Shown one piece after another: positions 5,917-6,708 of a stretch of DNA of 6,708 bases (position 1 is the first letter of the stretch; each line of letters starts with the position of its first letter). The position numbers and the translations under genes are program-made. The stretch comes from Sulfurovum sp. bin170 (lineage in GTDB: Bacteria; Campylobacterota; Campylobacteria; Campylobacterales; Sulfurovaceae), in assembly GCF_010892395.1 (NCBI RefSeq), contig NZ_JAACKB010000292.1:1-6708 (forward strand), written 5' to 3'. Below the pieces are notes generated by a model. The model saw only the letters and a program-made list of their open reading frames with translations. It had not been told where the DNA came from and made no database searches.

Positions 5917-5952
5917 AGACATATTTATAAGGGTAGACACATTGGTCTACCC
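5911..5952. repeat. GGGTAGA short repeat cluster between convergent stop codons
   Basis: GGGTAGAGAC (5911-5920) recurs as GGGTAGACAC (5931-5940) exactly 20 bases on, and then inverted as GTCTACCC (5945-5952). The TAG in the first copy is the hemB stop codon; the base after the inverted copy begins the CTA that is the stop of the minus-strand gene. Short palindromic GTAGGGG...CCCCTAC units are dispersed repeats in some bacterial genomes; whether this one is dispersed cannot be told from one window. Confidence 0.7.
5931..5952. terminator. Hairpin between hemB and the convergent gene, possible bidirectional terminator
   Basis: A perfect 8-base stem, GGGTAGAC (5931-5938) with GTCTACCC (5945-5952), closes a 6-base loop. 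It lies 15 bases after the hemB stop and directly after the stop of the minus-strand gene, the right place for a shared terminator. The tails are poor: CTACTTCT on the plus side and TTATAAAT on the minus side, so neither gives a strong U-run. Confidence 0.45.
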
Positions 5953-6495
5953 CTACTTCTCTCCGTCAATCTCTTTTGAGAGTTCAGCAAGTTGTTCAAG
6001 ATAGGTATCTTCACCTTTTTGTTTACTTGTTTTTTTCTCTTCTACTTCTTCAACTTTTTTTGTCTCATCTTGACCAAGCTCTTTAGCCATCTCTATTTTA
6101 ACACTATTGGCAGTCTCGTCTAGTTCGGATTCTGTTTTTTTAATTGTCTCTTTGGGGGTATCAGATTTCTCTTCTTCTTGACTCTCCGCCTCATCTAGTA
6201 GCTCATTAATATTATTGAGCATCATAGATTCTGGAGGTTCTATAGACTCTTCTTCTACAGTCTCTTCTTCTACAGATTTTTCTTTTGTCATCTCTGTTGT
6301 CTCTATTTGACTGTTTTCTGATAGATATTTATATCCAAATATACCAAGAGCTATTACTATAATTGCAAGAATAAAGATAACGATTAAATTTTTTGAAGAT
6401 TTTTCATCGGTGTCATTATCAGTATTAAGTATCTGAGACCTATAAGCTTCTGAAAAACTTGTCTCTTCTTTATCATTTTCTGTATTATCGAACAC
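5953..6495 (-). CDS. Single-pass membrane protein with long acidic low-complexity tail
   Basis: A 180-residue protein I cannot assign to a named family. The N-terminal ~36 residues are polar and acidic, then residues 37-58 (LIVIFILAIIVIALGIFGYKYL) form one membrane helix with lysines just before it, so the N-terminus is probably cytoplasmic and the C-terminus outside. Residues ~62-160 are very rich in Glu, Lys, Ser and Thr, including a duplicated VEEE(T/S) unit, and look disordered or coiled-coil, with a short hydrophobic helix MMLNNINELLDEA (91-103). The end, DTYLEQLAELSKEID, looks like a defined amphipathic helix and is the part most likely to be conserved. The start is GTG 6495, supported by AAAAGGA five bases upstream. 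This architecture is seen in envelope spacer proteins such as TonB-like or SPOR-type proteins, but no SPOR or TonB domain is present. It is convergent with hemB. Confidence 0.75.
   Translation of the reverse strand: MFDNTENDKEETSFSEAYRSQILNTDNDTDEKSSKNLIVIFILAIIVIALGIFGYKYLSENSQIETTEMTKEKSVEEETVEEESIEPPESMMLNNINELLDEAESQEEEKSDTPKETIKKTESELDETANSVKIEMAKELGQDETKKVEEVEEKKTSKQKGEDTYLEQLAELSKEIDGEK
6247..6275 (-). repeat. 15-bp tandem duplication coding VEEE
   Basis: CTCTTCTTCTACAG occurs at 6247-6260 and again at 6262-6275 (period 15). On the coding (minus) strand it gives two consecutive VEEE(T/S) units in the acidic part of the membrane protein. Being a multiple of three, it does not shift the frame; it looks like a slippage duplication. 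Confidence 0.85.
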
Positions 6496-6500
6496 AAATA

Positions 6501-6507
6501 TCCTTTT
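6501..6507 (-). promoter_or_regulatory. Ribosome binding site deciding the GTG start at 6495
   Basis: AAAAGGA reads on the minus strand from 6507 to 6501, five bases before GTG 6495-6493. No ATG lies in frame nearby upstream, so this site supports GTG as the true start. Confidence 0.65.
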
Positions 6508-6552
6508 AACTGTAATATGTATATATTTAAATTCTTTTCAAAGTAACATCCA

Positions 6553-6561
6553 ATTCTATCA
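6553..6561 (-). promoter_or_regulatory. Extended -10 promoter of the acidic membrane protein gene
   Basis: TGATAGAAT reads on the minus strand from 6561 to 6553, an extended -10 with one mismatch to TATAAT. It predicts a start near 6546 and a leader of about 50 bases ending in the AAAAGGA site. Upstream on the same strand there are T- and A-runs (TTTAAAAAG, TAATAAAAAATTTC) like the periodic AT tracts of Campylobacterota promoters. Confidence 0.45.
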
Positions 6562-6685
6562 TAAGTTTACTAAAATCTTTTTAAATGAAATTTTTTATTA
6601 GTTTTCTCATTTTACCAAAATATAGCGTAAAGCTCCTAGCTTCAGCAATGGGGAGTATTCAAAGAGGAGTTCTTTAAGTTGTTAG

Positions 6686-6694
6686 TGATATAAT
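6686..6694 (+). promoter_or_regulatory. Extended -10 promoter of the gene cut by the right edge, probably leaderless
   Basis: TGATATAAT, identical to the ribA extended -10, is followed by six bases (GTCACA) and ATG at 6701. This is the ideal distance for transcription starting on the A of the start codon. The -10 is overlapped by a small palindrome, GTGA 6685-6688 and TCAC 6696-6699. Confidence 0.55.
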
Positions 6695-6700
6695 GTCACA

Positions 6701-6708
6701 ATGAAAAA
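6701..6708 (+). CDS. Probable start of a gene truncated by the right edge
   Basis: Only ATG AAA AA is visible. It is called because a perfect extended -10 lies six bases upstream and because MK-rich beginnings are common; there is no ribosome binding site, so it would be a leaderless start. Nothing can be said about the product. Confidence 0.3.

Larger units (their letters stand above)
6496..6700. other. Intergenic region between divergent genes at the right edge
   Basis: About 205 bases holding the promoter and leader of the minus-strand membrane protein gene and the promoter of a probable plus-strand gene beginning at 6701. It has no complete gene. Bases 6626-6682 read as a short open stretch ending RKAPSFSNGEYSKRSSLSC and a TAG stop, preceded in frame by a stop at 6623; it may be a remnant of a transposon gene tail. 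A weak stem (GCTCCT 6632-6637 with GGGAGT 6651-6656, two of six pairs G-T) lies in the same place. Confidence 0.5.

Overview
The window is AT-rich DNA with AAGGA-type ribosome binding sites, extended -10 promoters (TGnTATAAT) and a divergent hemB / ribA-rsmG arrangement. That gene order is known from Campylobacterota (Campylobacter jejuni has hemB opposite ribA-rsmG). A Sulfurimonas/Sulfurovum/Arcobacter-like member of this phylum is the best guess, by inference from protein style and synteny, not from any database search.

Layout. (1) 1-1897, minus strand: a two-gene unit. It encodes a CHASE2-domain membrane sensor-like protein without a recognisable output domain, followed directly (TAG-ATG) by a secreted protein that runs off the left edge. 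(2) 1898-2129: a divergent intergenic region with one promoter facing each way. (3) 2130-3065, plus strand: a complete Rpn/PD-(D/E)XK family nuclease ('putative transposase', PDDEXK_2) with a repetitive coiled-coil C-terminus and a possible internal start for a 76-residue C-terminal product. (4) 3106-4887, minus strand: a tight four-gene operon, ribA (GTP cyclohydrolase II) - rsmG (16S rRNA m7G527 methyltransferase) - a PP0621-like small membrane/zinc-ribbon protein - a conserved-looking 122-residue unknown. (5) 4945-5916, plus strand: hemB (porphobilinogen synthase), divergent from ribA, with the two -10 elements back to back in one palindrome. (6) 5953-6495, minus strand: a single-pass membrane protein with a long acidic tail, convergent with hemB; both stop codons lie in a GGGTAGAC/GTCTACCC repeat. 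(7) 6496-6708: an AT-rich intergenic region ending in a strong extended -10 six bases before an ATG at 6701, probably the start of a gene cut by the right edge.

How it fits together: the ribA/hemB section is ordinary housekeeping (riboflavin, heme, ribosome modification). The CHASE2 pair and the Rpn gene look like accessory material beside it. The points most worth a second look are the possible RpnS-like intragenic product, the palindrome built from two opposing extended -10 boxes, three candidate leaderless promoters, the output-less CHASE2 protein with its coupled secreted partner, and a possible TnpB-tail remnant near the right edge. I see no CRISPR array, tRNA, rRNA or complete insertion sequence.
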